64,000 nt of DNA, from contig JABSRP010000011.1 of the NCBI GenBank assembly GCA_013215145.1, forward strand, positions 62,001 to 126,000, in the 5' to 3' direction. This document shows positions 1 through 7,991 of the stretch, one piece after another. Numbering within the stretch: the stretch's first letter is position 1; every line of letters begins with the position of its first letter. The position numbers were made by a program, and so were the translations under genes. The notes under the pieces were generated by a model. The model saw nothing but the letters and a program-made list of their open reading frames with translations. It was not told where the DNA came from and did not search any database. Origin of the DNA: Pseudobacteriovorax sp. GTDB lineage: Bacteria > Bdellovibrionota_B > Oligoflexia > Oligoflexales > Oligoflexaceae.

Positions 1-483
1 TTAGCGAACTTTAACACTCCAGGCTGGGCCGGTAGCGTATTTATTGATGGTTCGCTTATCTACGTTGCAGACGGACCAGGTGGGCTATTGCTCGTTGATT
101 CTTCCGATCCGGAGAATCCCAGAACTATCAGCTCGATTGAAACACGTGTCCGAGCGTACGGAGTTGCAGTGAGAGATGATATTGCATTTGTCGCGGATAA
201 CAGTGCAGGACTTGCTGTGATCGATGCAAGTGACCCAAGACGGATGGTAACCATCGAACGTTTGGCGATCCCAGGGGCATCCTACGATGTCTCTATCAGA
301 GGAGATTATGCCTGGGTAGCATCAACTGCTGGCGTTTTCGTTGTGGATATTGCTAACCCCAACAACGTTGAGCTCCTCACCAATATACCCAGCTCTCGCG
401 CTAGAGATGTTAAATTTTATAAAGATCACGCCTACATTGCTGATAGTTTTGGCGGCTTGAAGATTGTGCAGATCGCACGCTAA
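1..483 (+). CDS. LVIVD-repeat beta-propeller protein, 5' end outside window
   Basis: The reading frame is open from base 1, so this is the C-terminal about 160 residues of a longer protein. It is built of repeats of about 40 residues with the pattern 'YVADG.GGLLLVD.SDPENP' and 'AFVADNSAGLAVIDASDP', which is the LVIVD repeat of bacterial surface or secreted beta-propellers. The last blade ends 'GLKIVQIAR' just before the stop. A strong rho-independent terminator follows within 25 bases. Such proteins are usually exported and thought to bind partners; no catalytic residues are visible. The N terminus and any signal peptide lie before the window. Confidence 0.8.
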   Translation, partial: LANFNTPGWAGSVFIDGSLIYVADGPGGLLLVDSSDPENPRTISSIETRVRAYGVAVRDDIAFVADNSAGLAVIDASDPRRMVTIERLAIPGASYDVSIRGDYAWVASTAGVFVVDIANPNNVELLTNIPSSRARDVKFYKDHAYIADSFGGLKIVQIAR

Positions 484-505
484 CACTAGCTCTACTTGCA
501 ATAGC

Positions 506-536
506 GGCAGGCTTCGAAAGAGGTCTGCCCTTTTTT
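506..536 (+). terminator. Rho-independent terminator after the LVIVD gene
   Basis: A 7-bp stem (GGCAGGC paired with GTCTGCC, one G-U pair) is followed directly by CTTTTTTG. It sits 22 bases after the stop codon and separates this gene from the ArsR operon. Confidence 0.8.
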
Positions 537-570
537 GTATTTATTTCTTCATATTATCAGATGATTACAA

Positions 571-598
571 AAACATATTAGTAATTGCTAATATGTTT
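571..598. promoter_or_regulatory. Perfect 11-bp inverted repeat, candidate ArsR-family operator
   Basis: Arms AAACATATTAG and CTAATATGTTT are exact reverse complements around a 6-base spacer. The site lies 36 bases upstream of the arsR-like start codon, where autoregulatory ArsR operators normally lie. It has no T-tract, and the preceding gene already has a terminator, so an operator is more likely than a terminator. Binding is inferred. Confidence 0.6.
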
Positions 599-600
599 TG

Positions 601-615
601 CTATCGTGCCGATAG
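601..615. promoter_or_regulatory. Second short palindrome upstream of arsR
   Basis: CTATCG and CGATAG form a perfect 6-bp inverted repeat around TGC, immediately after the larger palindrome and 7 bases before the AAGGAGG ribosome binding site. It could be a second operator half or a 5' UTR hairpin. Confidence 0.35.
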
Positions 616-633
616 TTATAATAAGGAGGCACG

Positions 634-936
634 ATGGAGATCTATGGAGCATTAAAAGATCCCAAAAGGCGGGAGATACTCGAAACTTTAATGACGGGGA
701 CTCAGGATGTCTCCTCTATCATGACCAGCGTTCAACTGTCTCAATCGGCCACGTCTCAGCACCTTAAAAAACTGCAATCAGCCGGACTCGTTGAAAAAGA
801 GCGAAGCGGCAAACACATTATGTACACCGTAAGATTCGAACCTTTGGATGAAGTCGTGACCTGGATTCAGAGCCTTCGTAAGTTTTGGGAGCAGAGACTG
901 GATCGATTGGACGATTATTTAGGAGAAAAAAACTGA
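634..936 (+). CDS. ArsR-family HTH transcriptional regulator
   Basis: A 100-residue winged-helix protein covering the whole ArsR fold. The N terminus 'MEIYGALKDPKRREIL' is the typical first helix. The recognition segment 'LSQSATSQHLKKLQSAGLVE' (about 35-54) and wing 'ERSGKHIMYTV' follow. No metal-binding Cys box is seen, so it belongs with the non-metal ArsR proteins that sit beside SRPBCC/AHSA1 genes. A strong AAGGAGG lies 6 bases before the ATG. Its stop overlaps the ATG of the next gene, indicating an operon. The 11-bp inverted repeat upstream is its likely own operator. Confidence 0.85.
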   Translation: MEIYGALKDPKRREILETLMTGTQDVSSIMTSVQLSQSATSQHLKKLQSAGLVEKERSGKHIMYTVRFEPLDEVVTWIQSLRKFWEQRLDRLDDYLGEKN

Positions 937-1371
937 TGTTTACCCGTGAGATTCTGATCGAGAGAGTACTCCTACCCTGCTGAATCCTTATGGAAGGCAA
1001 TCTCTACTCGGGAAGCCTTAAGCAAATGGTTGATGCCCAATGATTTTAAGCTCGAGTTAGGCCACCGCTTCACAATGAAAACGGATCCCGCACCAGGCTT
1101 CGATGGAGTGATTCAATGTGAGGTTTTATCTTTCGAAGTTGGTAGGTCTATTAGTTTTTCTTGGAAGGGCGGGCCCATCGATACCGTCGTGAGCTTTATA
1201 ATTAGCTCTCCTACATCAGAAACTAGCAAGTTACTAGTTAAACACAGTGGGTTTTCCGGTATGAAAGCTCATATGGTGAAATGGATTCTTTTGAAAGGGT
1301 GGAAGAGTCTTTTGACTGATAAATTGGAAAGCTATTTGAAAAAAGGAAACACTAATGACGTCGAAGCATGA
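936..1371 (+). pseudogene. SRPBCC/AHSA1-like protein, disrupted by one-base frameshift
   Basis: The ATG at 936 overlaps the arsR stop. The first frame reads MFTREILIERVLL and hits TGA at 981. The next frame continues 'PAESLWKAISTREALSKWL' and on to 1371, with the 'GG.I' and C-terminal helix 'GFSGMKAHMVKWILLKGWKSL' typical of AHSA1/SRPBCC ligand-binding folds. Removing one C at 971/972 restores 'ERVLYPAESLWKAI' and one continuous frame of about 145 codons. ArsR plus SRPBCC is a common operon pair. Possible causes are a real inactivating mutation, a sequencing error or, less likely, programmed frameshifting. An internal start (about 1030) would give only a truncated domain. Confidence 0.7.
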
Positions 1372-1654
1372 GAAAATTCAAATTGAAAATATTAATACTC
1401 CTGGTAGAACGCAAAATGTCGACAAGACTAAGTATCTGGCGATGAAATCCTGTTTACTAAAAGTCATACCGAAGAAAAAGCCTGGTCTGACTCAAAAACA
1501 AATGATGGAAGCGGTAAAGGTTAAAGCAGACCAAAAACTTTGGCCAAAAGGAGAAAAGTCGGGATGGTGGGCTAAAACGGTTCAACTCGACTTAGAAGCA
1601 AAAGGAATTTTGATCAGGACGGACTTGAAGCCCCTGACTTGGTTTCGATCTTAG
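1355..1654 (+). CDS. Small conserved protein (DUF6958-like) of the ArsR operon
   Basis: A 99-residue soluble basic protein with no signal peptide. It has a central 'KYLAMKSCLLKVIPKKKPGLTQ' region and 'WWAKTVQLDLEAKGIL', which reads like a small winged-helix fold. From memory it resembles the family called DUF6958, often encoded next to ArsR and SRPBCC genes; I could not verify this. It overlaps the 3' end of the frameshifted SRPBCC gene by 17 bases and has AAAAGGAAA upstream, so it is third in the operon and may be translationally coupled. Confidence 0.65.
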   Translation: MTSKHEKIQIENINTPGRTQNVDKTKYLAMKSCLLKVIPKKKPGLTQKQMMEAVKVKADQKLWPKGEKSGWWAKTVQLDLEAKGILIRTDLKPLTWFRS

Positions 1655-1669
1655 GTGGTTTTCGAAGAA

Positions 1670-1702
1670 AAAAGCCAAGGTATTTTGCATACCCTGGCTT
1701 TT
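1670..1702. terminator. Bidirectional terminator between convergent genes
   Basis: A stem of about 14 bp with one mismatch (AAAAGCCAAGGTAT against ATACCCTGGCTTTT) has A-rich and T-rich flanks. It can therefore end both the ArsR operon and the VWA gene from the other strand. Confidence 0.75.
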
Positions 1703-1774
1703 CCAATTGTCGATTCTAAAGCGTCGGCTCACTCCCTATGAGCCTTCTTCTTCGAAATTTTAACATCTTAGCTT

Positions 1775-2728
1775 CTAAGCATCATCACATGTTTCTTTAA
1801 TCGTTTTATCGAGAATGTCTTCGAAAATAGCTGTTTCGAGCTGATCCGAAGAGGTTACCTCAATGACACTTTTATCTGTAGTGATGTCAGCGCCTAAACT
1901 CATTAAGGCATCAATGTAGGCGTCGCGTGAAGGGTAGATTCTAGAAAAGTTTTGGGGCGCTTGTGTTTTTAGTCGATTCTCGCGGTCTTCAACACTTATG
2001 CCTTCGTGATTGACTCTTAGGGTAAAGCGAATTCCATCGAGTTCGTTTGCCAAGTTCAAAACGTCACTTGGGTTTGTGTCGGTGGGCTCACCATCGGTGA
2101 GGAGGACGTAAATTTTTTGCATCTCTGACGGAACACCTGGGGCTTTCTTAATCAAATGCGCTAAGTCCATGGCATTTTTGTAGGGAGTTCCACCGTCGGG
2201 GCGACGATTAAACTTGAGTGCTTCAGCCAATGCCGGTCGCAGGCCGTCTTTTGTTGGAACTGTCAAATAATTTGCCTTTTCTAGGGTATCCGGTAGACCC
2301 GAGGCTTTGGGAGTAAATTGAGCAATACTAAGGTAACTTAGGGCATCTTCCGAGCCTGATTCTTCAAATACAGCCTTCAATTCATCGAAGGTGGCTAGGA
2401 TAGATTTTTCTCGATTGGTCTCTTGGCACGTCGTCCAGGAACCAGTTCCGGTCTTGTCCGGACAATCCGTTTCTCTCATAGATCCTGAATTATCGATCAG
2501 AAACACAAAGTGAGCTCCTTGAATCTCTTCCTCTTCAGTGCAAACTGGAGGAGGGGGCTCAACAGGGTTCACTGTGGGTGGTGGTTCAGGTGTCGGCACT
2601 GGCTCCGGCTGAACTGTTGGTGGTGGTTCTACGATAGGCTTTCCCACGTTTTTATTGGATCCAACGAAATCGCTGTCTTGGCAGGCAATAACCATAAAAC
2701 TAAGTAATAAAAGGCAAAAAGGACGCAT
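1775..2728 (-). CDS. VWA-domain lipoprotein
   Basis: A 317-residue lipoprotein. The start chosen is the ATG at 2728, with GGAG 7 bases upstream; longer starts at 2734 and 2785 lack this spacing. The N terminus 'MRPFCLLLLSFMVIAC' is a signal peptide with lipobox and lipidated Cys16. A Pro-rich spacer (about 31-62) leads to a von Willebrand A domain. The MIDAS motif DNSGS is at 79-83 and 'YVLLTDGEPTD' further on. VWA domains bind protein partners through a metal ion; the partner is unknown. It is convergent with the ArsR operon and shares its terminator. The region before it holds no gene. Confidence 0.8.
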   Translation of the reverse strand: MRPFCLLLLSFMVIACQDSDFVGSNKNVGKPIVEPPPTVQPEPVPTPEPPPTVNPVEPPPPVCTEEEEIQGAHFVFLIDNSGSMRETDCPDKTGTGSWTTCQETNREKSILATFDELKAVFEESGSEDALSYLSIAQFTPKASGLPDTLEKANYLTVPTKDGLRPALAEALKFNRRPDGGTPYKNAMDLAHLIKKAPGVPSEMQKIYVLLTDGEPTDTNPSDVLNLANELDGIRFTLRVNHEGISVEDRENRLKTQAPQNFSRIYPSRDAYIDALMSLGADITTDKSVIEVTSSDQLETAIFEDILDKTIKETCDDA

Positions 2729-3130
2729 TCCCATACTCCGCGGCAGAATCAACTGTAGGCTGAACAATTCAAGGTACTGTAGCAAGCGTGCTACATCAAC
2801 ATAGTCAAACTAGCATGGATTTTGGTTCTGTCCACAAAAAAATGAAAGATGGTGTTATTCCGCCTATTTGGCTAAAGCAGTCTTTATGGCTTAACCAATG
2901 GGCCGTCGGGATTTCCTAAGGATCTTAGATATTCCTACGAAAATGTACTTTTTTTCTTAACGAAAATTTAACGCTTTGATGCCTTGTTAGCCCTTTCCCA
3001 GTTTGGCCTACAGGTATCATGAAAAAAAGTCCTTTAATTTTTGTAAATTGGACTTGGCTGCTCGTCCAACTAACTATGTAAACACCAACTCAATAAATCT
3101 TAAGTTCAAAAATTTAAGGAAGGAAGAAAG
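2729..3130. other. Intergenic region with a hairpin, no gene seen
   Basis: 402 AT-rich bases between two divergently transcribed secreted-protein genes, so both promoters should be here. At 3027-3055 AAGTCC and GGACTT form an inverted repeat that encloses a second one (AATTT/AAATT). It has no T-tract and may be a 5' UTR structure or operator for the protease gene. Confidence 0.5.
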
Positions 3131-4012
3131 ATGCTCACTAAGTTAGCAACATGCGCAGGAATTACATTGTTGATGGCCTCATCGGCTCAAAGTGCGATTT
3201 TGCCGCCAAACAATCTTCATTTGCAGGACACCGTTTTGGCAGCAAATATGACGGAGGAAGAGTTTAACGAGATCATCACTCAGGCTGAAGAGATCTATAA
3301 GCCGGTCATTGAAGGTACCCATGGGGCAAGGCTTCGCTTCAATCGTCTGTGGACCAATAGCACCGTAAATGCAAGTGCAAGTCAGTCTTTTGGTGCTTGG
3401 ACGGTAAATATGTACGGAGGACTTGCAAGGCGCCCGGAGGTCACCCCTGATGGCTTTGCTCTTGTCGTTTGTCATGAATTGGGTCATCACCTAGCAGGAT
3501 TTCCTTTCTCCAGCCGTTGGGCGGCTAATGAAGGCCAATCAGACTATTACGCGACCCTAACCTGTGCAAGAGAACTCTGGCGAGATGATATCGAACGCAA
3601 TGCTGAATTTCGTGAGACCATAGACGAATTTCCAAAAGCTCTATGCGACGAGGTCTGGGAGGATATTGATGACCAGAACCTTTGCTACCGCAGTATGGAA
3701 GGTGGTAAGTCTCTCGCGGACTTGTTATCAGCATTACGCAATCAGACTGTGAGCTTTGAGACTCCAGATACAAATACCGTGAGCCGAACGCAAAACTCTC
3801 ACCCCCAAGGTCAGTGCCGACTAGATACCTATATGGCTGGTGCGCTGTGCAAGGCGGAGTGGGATATTGATGTGATTCCAGGTAAAGACCTGGGAAGTCG
3901 TAGAAATAGCGCTCAAGCCGAGGAAGCTGCAGGGGAATACTCTTGCCTCCAGCAAATTGCAGAACTAGAGGAGGGGGTTCGTCCACTTTGTTGGTTCAAA
4001 TCCCAGTTATAG
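3131..4012 (+). CDS. Secreted zinc metalloprotease-like protein
   Basis: A 293-residue protein with a signal peptide at 1-21 (hydrophobic 'ITLLMASSAQSA'). The zincin motif HELGH is at 115-119, and 'NEGQSDYYA' follows 15 residues later, giving a plausible third ligand Glu134. This is the layout of gluzincins such as the M48 group, although the rest is not a recognisable M48 protein and no membrane segments are seen. The C-terminal half has several Cys residues, fitting an exported, disulfide-bonded protein. AAGGAAGGA lies 5 bases before the ATG. The substrate is unknown. Confidence 0.65.
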   Translation: MLTKLATCAGITLLMASSAQSAILPPNNLHLQDTVLAANMTEEEFNEIITQAEEIYKPVIEGTHGARLRFNRLWTNSTVNASASQSFGAWTVNMYGGLARRPEVTPDGFALVVCHELGHHLAGFPFSSRWAANEGQSDYYATLTCARELWRDDIERNAEFRETIDEFPKALCDEVWEDIDDQNLCYRSMEGGKSLADLLSALRNQTVSFETPDTNTVSRTQNSHPQGQCRLDTYMAGALCKAEWDIDVIPGKDLGSRRNSAQAEEAAGEYSCLQQIAELEEGVRPLCWFKSQL

Positions 4013-4039
4013 GTCATGATACCTTTACTTTAGTTTTCT

Positions 4040-4678
4040 TTATCTGACGGAATGAATTTTGGAAGTGATACCGCCAGTTGTCTTATAGCTAGACAACTGG
4101 TTTTTGGGATTGGGTAATTGCCAATAAAGCGAGTAGTATAGCTGCATGAAGTTATCTGTTCCTATTCGTGCGGTTTCACAGCTAATTCTTCTTTTTGTCG
4201 AAGCATCGCGGAAGGAAAGCTTTACCTCAAACAACGCTTTGTCTGCAGCTAGGAAGCTATGATTGTCCAATGGGACTCCGTCCTGAATATCAATCCAAAT
4301 GCAGGTATGGATGGTATCTTTGTCCGTTGACTGACCCTCTAGGCAGCGTCTAAGAGCATCCCTCTGATCTCTCGAAGTAGTTGTCTCATCTATGTTTGAA
4401 GCATTGGTCAAAAGCAGTGACATATCCTTTTCGATGACGGCATCACTGAGATTAAATGGTAATTGACAGAAAGTTTTTAAGTTTTGATTCTTTTGAATAA
4501 GCTCTTCAAGAACTGCAGAAAGTCGCCTAACATCTTTTTTTGCAGAGGGGCTTCGATCTTTTTTTGCCCTCATGCTTATGATAGGGTCTCCCTGGACAAC
4601 CCACAAGATAATGACTGAGCTAGAGACAAAGCTTAGGAAAATCAACCAGAAAAAACTTTTATCGTTCTTATTTTCCAT
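4040..4678 (-). CDS. Membrane-anchored hypothetical protein
   Basis: A 212-residue protein with one N-terminal transmembrane helix (about 8-29, 'FFWLIFLSFVSSSVIILWVV') after a short basic cytoplasmic tail. The remainder would be periplasmic, with five Cys residues. I do not recognise a family. It overlaps the 3' end of the upstream PilZ gene by 11 bases, so the two form an operon, which suggests a link with c-di-GMP-responsive surface functions. That link is inferred from position only. Confidence 0.6.
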   Translation of the reverse strand: MENKNDKSFFWLIFLSFVSSSVIILWVVQGDPIISMRAKKDRSPSAKKDVRRLSAVLEELIQKNQNLKTFCQLPFNLSDAVIEKDMSLLLTNASNIDETTTSRDQRDALRRCLEGQSTDKDTIHTCIWIDIQDGVPLDNHSFLAADKALFEVKLSFRDASTKRRISCETARIGTDNFMQLYYSLYWQLPNPKNQLSSYKTTGGITSKIHSVR

Positions 4679-5081
4679 GAATCCCCTTGGCGGGTAAATC
4701 GGCGGAAGCTTGCAAAACCTCAGTGGGTTGCCTTAAGTTACCGAAACGTTTCAGTAGGAATCTTTGCTCAGCCATAATTTTACCGAAGGATAGTCCCTGG
4801 GAAAGTTTTAACACCACAGTTTGATCCTCTACGCGAAGCACATGACCCTTGACGTCCCAAACTTCATCGTTTTGAAAGAGAATTTTTCCAGTAAGTACCT
4901 TCGGTGATGGCTCTGCCAAATGCTCAGGATTGCGACCTGGCCGTACAAACTTCACCCCCTCCTCGGATAGGTTAATCACCGTGTACATGCCATCGTCCAC
5001 AAATATCTTGGGACGCACAGACTCCGGGTACTCGAGGCGAAAGAAGCTTCGAGGATGCTTAGCTTGTCTCATTTGGTTCAT
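4668..5081 (-). CDS. PilZ-domain protein
   Basis: A 137-residue single-domain protein. The segment 'FFRLEYPESVRPKIFV' followed by 'TVINLSEEGVKFV' matches the PilZ pattern: an Arg-containing N-terminal stretch, then [D/N]xSxxG, here NLSEEG. PilZ domains bind cyclic di-GMP. The RxxxR motif is imperfect (Arg before and after the FF/EY stretch), so binding needs testing. It is the first gene of a two-gene operon with the membrane protein downstream, and GAGGAA precedes the ATG. It diverges from the glycerol-3-phosphate dehydrogenase gene. Confidence 0.75.
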   Translation of the reverse strand: MNQMRQAKHPRSFFRLEYPESVRPKIFVDDGMYTVINLSEEGVKFVRPGRNPEHLAEPSPKVLTGKILFQNDEVWDVKGHVLRVEDQTVVLKLSQGLSFGKIMAEQRFLLKRFGNLRQPTEVLQASADLPAKGIHGK

Positions 5082-5243
5082 GGGTTCCTCTTTATATAGA
5101 TATTTTGACGGTATAATCTAGTTTCGTCAATGGTGAGGCTATAAACTGTTCCGCTTTACCCATTGCGTTATCGCAGCAACTGTTTTCACCCATGATGAGG
5201 CGTGGTAAGTTTGGGTGGAGACATCTTAGGAGGACCTCAGTTA

Positions 5244-6851
5244 ATGACATTAAGAACGTCAAATATTTTGGATTTGCAAAATGGAGTCTTGGACGTATTA
5301 GTCATCGGTGGTGGAATCAATGGGGCTGTTTCGGCAACAGCGCTTGCTGGTAAAGGAAGTCGGGTCGGATTGGTCGAAAAGTCGGATTACGCCTCTTACA
5401 CAAGTCAGGAATCATCCAACCTTGCATGGGGTGGTATCAAGTATCTCGAATCTTATGAGTTTTCTCTGGTCTGGGGGCTTTGTCAGTCTCGTAATCGCTT
5501 GATGAGGTCGTTTCCTTCGCAAGTTAAAGAGATACGGTTTTTTGCTATATTGCCGAAGGGTTTCCGAAAGCCCTCGTTTTTGATATACGCGGGCACTTGG
5601 TTGTATTGGTTTATGGGTCGCGGCTTTACCAAGACCCCCCGTTTTCTTTCCAAACGCAGGATAAAGAAAGAACAGCCCGTTATTGCCTCAAACAATTGTC
5701 AAGGTGGTGTTGAGTACTCGGATTCTTATCTAACAGATAATGACGCTCGATTTGTATTTAAGTTTGTGAGAAAAGCCATGGACTACGGATGTCATGCTGT
5801 AAACTATGCTGAAGTCATCGACTGCAATTATAGCAAGGGTATTTGGGATGTGACGATTCTTGACCACTTGACTACCAAAACGTTTACGATTCAATCGCGA
5901 TCTGTGGTGAACGCTTGTGGCCCCTTCGCCGATAAACTCAACCAAAATGTTGGAATCAAGACTAGTTTTAAGCACGTATTTTCCAAGGGGGTGCATCTTA
6001 TCGTGCCTCAGATAACCGATTCCAGAAAAGTTCTTACTTTTTTTGCTAGTGATGGGAGAATGTTTTTTGTGATACCTATGGGGCCTCGATCATGTATCGG
6101 CACCACAGATTCCCCTGTCAAACAACTACCTGCAATCGTTACAGATGAAGACAGGGACTTTATCCTAGAAAATATCAATCAGTTGTTGCAATTGAAAACA
6201 GCCCTGACCCGAGACGATATCATAGCAGAGCGGTGTGGTGTCAGGCCACTGGTGGTGAAAGGCGATCGAGAGAATACGAATGCCGATTGGCTCAGCCTCT
6301 CTAGAAAGCATGAAATCGAGGGTGACCGACAACGACGATTTGTCACAATATACGGGGGAAAGCTTACTGATTGCATTAATGTGGGAGAGGAGGTCGCTGG
6401 TCTGCTGGCGTCGATGAATATCCATATTCCGAATCCGAAAAGTGAGTGGTTTGGCGAACCAAGTGAGGCCGTAAGGCTTGAGTTTCAAAAGCAGGCCCAT
6501 GCTATCCAGCTTGATAATCTAACGGCACCAACGAGTTGCGAGCCTCTGTCCGTCAGGCTCTGGAGACGCTATGGGTTTCGAGCCCTCGAGTTAGTCGAGG
6601 ACATTCGTTGTGATCCGTCTATGGCTGACCTAGTGATTGAAGGTGCCGAATACATCCGCGCGGAGCTCCATTATGCTGCTAAGTCTGAGATGGTTGTGGA
6701 CCTATCTGATTTTTTACGGAGACGATCGAAAATTGCTTTAGTTGCCACCCGAGATACTATTCGCACAGCTCCTGGGCTTAAGGAAGCCTGCGAGATTCTC
6801 TTCGGCCCTGAAGCTCAGTCTAAGCTCGATGACTATTTTTCCAATCACTAA
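5244..6851 (+). CDS. glpD: FAD-dependent glycerol-3-phosphate dehydrogenase
   Basis: A 535-residue flavoprotein. The ATG at 5244 is chosen because AGGAGGA lies 9 bases upstream; a GTG at 5202 has no such site. The N terminus carries the FAD dinucleotide motif 'VIGGGINGAVSA', followed by 'LVEKSDYASYTSQESS' and 'GGIKYLE', which match the GlpD signature regions. The C-terminal domain contains 'YAAKSEMVVDLSDFLRRRS', typical of the family. It oxidises glycerol-3-phosphate to dihydroxyacetone phosphate at the inner membrane, passing electrons to quinone. The length is near the usual 500-560. No glycerol uptake or kinase genes are nearby. Confidence 0.85.
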   Translation: MTLRTSNILDLQNGVLDVLVIGGGINGAVSATALAGKGSRVGLVEKSDYASYTSQESSNLAWGGIKYLESYEFSLVWGLCQSRNRLMRSFPSQVKEIRFFAILPKGFRKPSFLIYAGTWLYWFMGRGFTKTPRFLSKRRIKKEQPVIASNNCQGGVEYSDSYLTDNDARFVFKFVRKAMDYGCHAVNYAEVIDCNYSKGIWDVTILDHLTTKTFTIQSRSVVNACGPFADKLNQNVGIKTSFKHVFSKGVHLIVPQITDSRKVLTFFASDGRMFFVIPMGPRSCIGTTDSPVKQLPAIVTDEDRDFILENINQLLQLKTALTRDDIIAERCGVRPLVVKGDRENTNADWLSLSRKHEIEGDRQRRFVTIYGGKLTDCINVGEEVAGLLASMNIHIPNPKSEWFGEPSEAVRLEFQKQAHAIQLDNLTAPTSCEPLSVRLWRRYGFRALELVEDIRCDPSMADLVIEGAEYIRAELHYAAKSEMVVDLSDFLRRRSKIALVATRDTIRTAPGLKEACEILFGPEAQSKLDDYFSNH

Positions 6852-7053
6852 CGCAAAGTCATTTCGGACTGAATCACAGAGTTTGCCCCTCTAGATTCGA
6901 TTTGCCTAGCAAATAATCGATTTTACCTAGACTAATACCTAGCTAATTTCTTTATTGATATTAAATACTTATGCTCGGTAGTAAAGATGCCAGTGGGAGG
7001 GACGAAACAAGATAGGTCGGTTTTTTCGCCAATGATTAGAGGAATTCCTGAAT

Positions 7054-7593
7054 ATGGGTTTTAATACACATCGACCTGAAAGTCTTATGACTGATCTGAA
7101 ACGCATATCCATTGAATTTAACCAGGAAGGACAGATAGACGAGCGCCAACTGATCGCCCAGTATGTGGAACAAATGATCTACTCAGACGGCAGCGAGAAT
7201 TGTCAGATTGATGACTGGAAAGTGATGAGTACCGTGTCCGAGAGCACGCGCCAGTTTCCAAGAATCAAATTTACCAATTGCTACATCAATGCCATCACTC
7301 TAAAAGCCTCCAACAATAAAATTGTCCGCGTTCGCTGCGAGCTGATTGATTTATCGGCTGGAGGCGCATGCATAGCCATTCCCGCTCATATCAAGGTTAT
7401 GCGTCGCCGTAAGGTGGATCAAATTTTTGGTGAAGAGATTCCTAACATCAAACTGAAATTTGACTTTATGAGCGACATCATCGTAAAGGGTGTCATCAGA
7501 TCCTTGAAAAAGCCGAAACTCGATCCACAGCTAGACATCGATAACTATGATTTTGATTATACTTTGCCACAGTACTGGAAGGTCAATGGTTGA
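7054..7593 (+). CDS. PilZ-domain protein with N-terminal extension
   Basis: A 179-residue cytoplasmic protein. The C-terminal part has RQFPR (an RxxxR motif) and, about 30 residues later, 'CELIDLSAGGACIAIP', which matches the DxSxxG motif of PilZ domains. Both c-di-GMP contact motifs are therefore present, unlike in the PilZ protein at 4.7 kb. The first 65 residues are not recognised. It is a monocistronic gene 200 bases after glpD. With the diguanylate cyclase at 15.4 kb it is part of the c-di-GMP signalling gene content of this window. Confidence 0.65.
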   Translation: MGFNTHRPESLMTDLKRISIEFNQEGQIDERQLIAQYVEQMIYSDGSENCQIDDWKVMSTVSESTRQFPRIKFTNCYINAITLKASNNKIVRVRCELIDLSAGGACIAIPAHIKVMRRRKVDQIFGEEIPNIKLKFDFMSDIIVKGVIRSLKKPKLDPQLDIDNYDFDYTLPQYWKVNG

Positions 7594-7688
7594 GCCCCGT
7601 CTGTCGGCTCAAAGTCTCTAGAATGCATCTATGGAAAGAAAGCGACGCCGCTAGCCTAGTACCCATCATTTGAGACTTAGCGGCGTTC
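7591..7688. terminator. Two hairpins between convergent genes, candidate terminator
   Basis: TGAGCC and GGCTCA (7591-7611) form a hairpin that includes the PilZ stop codon. GACGCCGCTA and TAGCGGCGTTC (7644-7688) form a second, larger inverted repeat with one mismatch. Neither has a good T-tract, so termination is likely but not certain. Confidence 0.4.
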
Positions 7689-7697
7689 GTAGTGACA

Positions 7698-7991
7698 CTA
7701 GTCTGGAATCACAATGACGGGGATTTTGCGATCCACTGTCCTGATTTCGTCATTAATTTTTTCTACTTCGACTTCGGTGCCAGGAAGTTTTGTGCGGTCG
7801 GTAAACGATAGCCTGATATTCGTCCGTTTAAACTCCGGCTCAGGCACCCCAATTTTGTCCTGACCAACTAGGCTGTAATCTTTCGGGGCTTGACGATTCC
7901 CGCCACCGACGATGACGCCAGCAGCAGCAGGGAGCTGAGGTGTGGCTAGGATAAATAAAACGGTAAGACTGAAAAACGCTCGACTAATCAT
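7698..7991 (-). CDS. Small secreted hypothetical protein
   Basis: A 97-residue protein with a signal peptide (about 1-24, 'AFFSLTVLFILATPQLPAAA'). The mature part of about 70 residues is charged and has no Cys. No family is recognised. Its start overlaps the end of the upstream regulator gene by 8 bases, so the two form an operon. Small exported proteins paired with TIGR02147-type regulators are common in Bdellovibrio-like genomes; this is general experience rather than something tested here. Confidence 0.6.
   Translation of the reverse strand: MISRAFFSLTVLFILATPQLPAAAGVIVGGGNRQAPKDYSLVGQDKIGVPEPEFKRTNIRLSFTDRTKLPGTEVEVEKINDEIRTVDRKIPVIVIPD

Noticed and set aside
3525-3986. 153-codon ORF on the minus strand
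   Set aside because: It is antisense to the secreted protease gene, which has a signal peptide, an HExxH motif and a ribosome site; the antisense frame shows no known pattern.
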